NCBI GenBank assembly: GCA_027016055.1 | Contig: JALWBF010000158.1 | Coordinates: 1-5,624, forward strand | Length of the DNA: 5,624 nucleotides | Origin: Archaeoglobaceae archaeon | Lineage (GTDB): Archaea; Halobacteriota; Archaeoglobi; Archaeoglobales; Archaeoglobaceae | Direction: 5' to 3' | Part shown: piece after piece, positions 3,941-5,624 of the stretch | Position numbering within the stretch: position 1 is the first letter of the stretch | Layout of the letters: each line of letters starts with the position of its first letter | Position numbers and translations under genes: made by a program | Notes under the pieces: generated by a model | The model's input: only the letters and a program-made list of their open reading frames with translations | What the model was told of the DNA's origin: nothing | Databases searched by the model: none

Positions 3941-5624
3941 TAAATTTCGACGATGACGACCGCATTTTCTGTTTCGAGGACTTCTACTCCCTCTCCTCCC
4001 AAAACCTTCTCCATCTCAACGTCGAACCATTCACTTTTAAGCTCTATCCTTTCTCCATCGACATCTATCTCAATTCTTCCGCTTTCTATGAATTTGAGCT
4101 TCTCCTCATTCGAAAGCCTGCCGACGGCATTAACTATCGCCCTAACCTTATCCCTGAACATTGGTCCCAGTATGTTGAACTTCGGCTTCAGAGCCTTAAC
4201 CCTAATCTCTATCGTCGGCATCTCCTTCAGAAGTTCTACTTCCGCATTCAGCGCTCCTGCTATGTCCCTCGTATCGATTTCCGCTGGAGCGTAGATCATA
4301 ACCCTTTTAAGCGGGGCATTCAGAGGTAAGCCTTTATCGTGCTTCATCCTTCTAACGGCCGAAACGATCTCCTTTATCAGTTCACCTTTCCTTTCCGCTT
4401 CCTCATCTATTAACCTCTCATCAGCTTCTGGATATCTCTGCAGATGGACGCTCTCAACCTTCTCGCCTATTCCTTCGTGAAGCCTCTGCCAGCATTCCTC
4501 TGCTAAGAAAGGCGTGAACGGGGCGAGCAATCTCGTTAGGATGTTCATCACCGTGTATAAAACGAATCTCGCTGGCTTCTTTTCATCTTCGCTTCCGGCG
4601 TAAAGCCTGTTCTTCACTATCTCCAAGTAGTTGTCCGCGTATTCATACCAAGTGAAGCTCCTGATCGCCTTTAGTGCTTCCGCAAATCTGTAGTTCTCCA
4701 TGTGCTCATCAACCTCCTTAACAAGTTTCATAAGCTTCGAAAGTATCCATTTGTCAGCATCTCTGAGCAGTTTTGCATCCTCATCGCTCGGTTTCTCCTT
4801 CAAATGAAGCAAAGTAAACCTAAGAATGCTCCAGAACTTCTGCTGGAATCTCGAAGCGGCGATGATTTCCTTCCAGCTGAAGGCGACGTCATCTCCAACC
4901 ACACCGCTTGCTGCCCATTGCCTCAATGCATCCGCTCCATACTTCTCTATGACTTCATCTGGCTCCACGATGTTCCCCAAGCTCTTGCTCATCTTTCTCC
5001 CATCTTCACCAAGCACCATCCCGTTTATCACTATCTCCTTCCAAGGTATATCTCCGACCAAAGCGAGCGATCTGAGAATCGTGTAGAATGCCCAAGTCCT
5101 GATTATATCATGCCCCTGAGGTCTGAGGCTCGTAGGATAATCTTCCTTCTTCCACTCCTCAGGCCAGCCAGTGATGGCGAGTGGCGTGATCGATGAATCC
5201 ATCCACGTATCCAAAACATCCGTTTCCCCTTCGAATTCAGTGCTTCCGCACTTTGGACATGGTTCCTTAGGCTTATCCTTCGTCGGATCCACAGGAAGCC
5301 ATTCCTCCTTTGCAACCACAATCGCTCCGCACCTCTTGCAATACCAAACCGGAATCGGAGTTGCGAAGATCCTCTGCCTGCTTATAACCCAGTCCCACTC
5401 CATCCCCTCAACCCAGCTTTCCAGACGGGAGAGCATGTGCTCCGGAACCCACTTGATTCGCCTTGCTGCCTCTAAAATTTTCTCCTTCTCAACCTTCACA
5501 AACCACTGGTCTTCGACTATTATCTCCACAGGCGTCTTGCACCTCCAGCAAACTCCTACGTTCTGCTCTATCTCCTCCTGCTTTATCAGCCTCCCCTCTT
5601 CAGCCAAATCTCTGAGAATAGCCT
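3940..5624 (-). CDS. valS: Valyl-tRNA synthetase, C-terminal part (5' end beyond window)
   Basis: Charges tRNA-Val with valine in the cytoplasm. The frame is open through the right edge, giving 561 visible residues of an enzyme usually about 860-890 long; the N-terminal HIGH motif and most of the editing domain lie outside. Visible features, in order: CWRC (26-29), the ISRQRIFATPIPVWYC region (81-96), CKRC (96-99) and CPKC (123-126) as likely zinc-binding pairs, DTWMDSSITPL (139-149), RPQGHDIIRTWAFYTI (168-183), and KMSKS (211-215, bases 4995-4981) for ATP binding. The alpha-helical anticodon-binding domain follows (about 290-430, with DKWILSKL and FTWYEYADNYLEI). The PQGHDIIRTW form points to valine rather than isoleucine specificity. 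The tail after about residue 440 is the archaeal-type C-terminal extension and shows no disruption. An in-frame TTG at 5607 is not the start, because conserved sequence continues upstream of it. Confidence 0.93.
   Translation of the reverse strand, partial: AILRDLAEEGRLIKQEEIEQNVGVCWRCKTPVEIIVEDQWFVKVEKEKILEAARRIKWVPEHMLSRLESWVEGMEWDWVISRQRIFATPIPVWYCKRCGAIVVAKEEWLPVDPTKDKPKEPCPKCGSTEFEGETDVLDTWMDSSITPLAITGWPEEWKKEDYPTSLRPQGHDIIRTWAFYTILRSLALVGDIPWKEIVINGMVLGEDGRKMSKSLGNIVEPDEVIEKYGADALRQWAASGVVGDDVAFSWKEIIAASRFQQKFWSILRFTLLHLKEKPSDEDAKLLRDADKWILSKLMKLVKEVDEHMENYRFAEALKAIRSFTWYEYADNYLEIVKNRLYAGSEDEKKPARFVLYTVMNILTRLLAPFTPFLAEECWQRLHEGIGEKVESVHLQRYPEADERLIDEEAERKGELIKEIVSAVRRMKHDKGLPLNAPLKRVMIYAPAEIDTRDIAGALNAEVELLKEMPTIEIRVKALKPKFNILGPMFRDKVRAIVNAVGRLSNEEKLKFIESGRIEIDVDGERIELKSEWFDVEMEKVLGGEGVEVLETENAVVIVEI

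Noticed and set aside
4702..5196. 164-codon plus-strand open frame
   Set aside because: It is fully antisense to well-conserved valS sequence including KMSKS, and its translation has no recognisable motif.
5605..5607. TTG as the start of a complete 555-residue synthetase
   Set aside because: The frame stays open to the window edge with matching upstream sequence, and the HIGH motif and editing domain would be missing; this is a truncated view of valS.

Overview
The window looks like a piece of a hyperthermophilic euryarchaeal chromosome, most probably from the Archaeoglobales (Archaeoglobus, Ferroglobus or Geoglobus). The pointers are an archaeal-type valyl-tRNA synthetase, a short beta-CASP ribonuclease of the archaeal CPSF type, an HTH-10 (bacterio-opsin-activator-like) regulator, TATA/BRE promoters placed for leaderless transcripts, and heavy use of AGG/AGA and ATA codons. 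The genus cannot be fixed from the sequence alone. Coding density is very high and no stretch over 300 bases lacks a gene.

Layout. Bases 2-298 (+) are the C-terminal third or so of a metallo-beta-lactamase-fold hydrolase cut by the window edge. It converges on a three-gene minus-strand operon and shares a TTAA with it, so the two stop codons overlap. The operon is read from 1933 down to 295: a minimal siroheme/[4Fe-4S] sulfite/nitrite-reductase-like protein, then two half-size membrane proteins that are paralogues of each other (a split YraQ/DUF318-type permease). The genes are packed tightly, with an ATGA overlap between the permease genes and Shine-Dalgarno-like sequences in front of both. 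Diverging from the operon across an 82-base AT-rich region is an HTH-10 transcription factor (2016-2546, +). That intergenic region holds an inverted repeat near the likely operon transcription start and a 12-base palindrome abutting the regulator's start.

Bases 2547-2642 are a short convergent spacer with a possible hairpin. Then come two minus-strand housekeeping genes: a complete beta-CASP RNase with its own strong promoter (2643-3866), and the C-terminal 560 or so residues of valyl-tRNA synthetase (3940-5624), whose 5' part lies beyond the window. A T-rich archaeal-type terminator separates them.

The most interesting unit is the regulator / siroheme protein / split permease cluster at 295-2546. 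It reads as a small self-contained system for handling a sulfur or nitrogen oxyanion or a related compound: a redox enzyme, a likely heteromeric transporter and a local cysteine-containing regulator. The substrate is unknown and this joint role is an inference from gene order.
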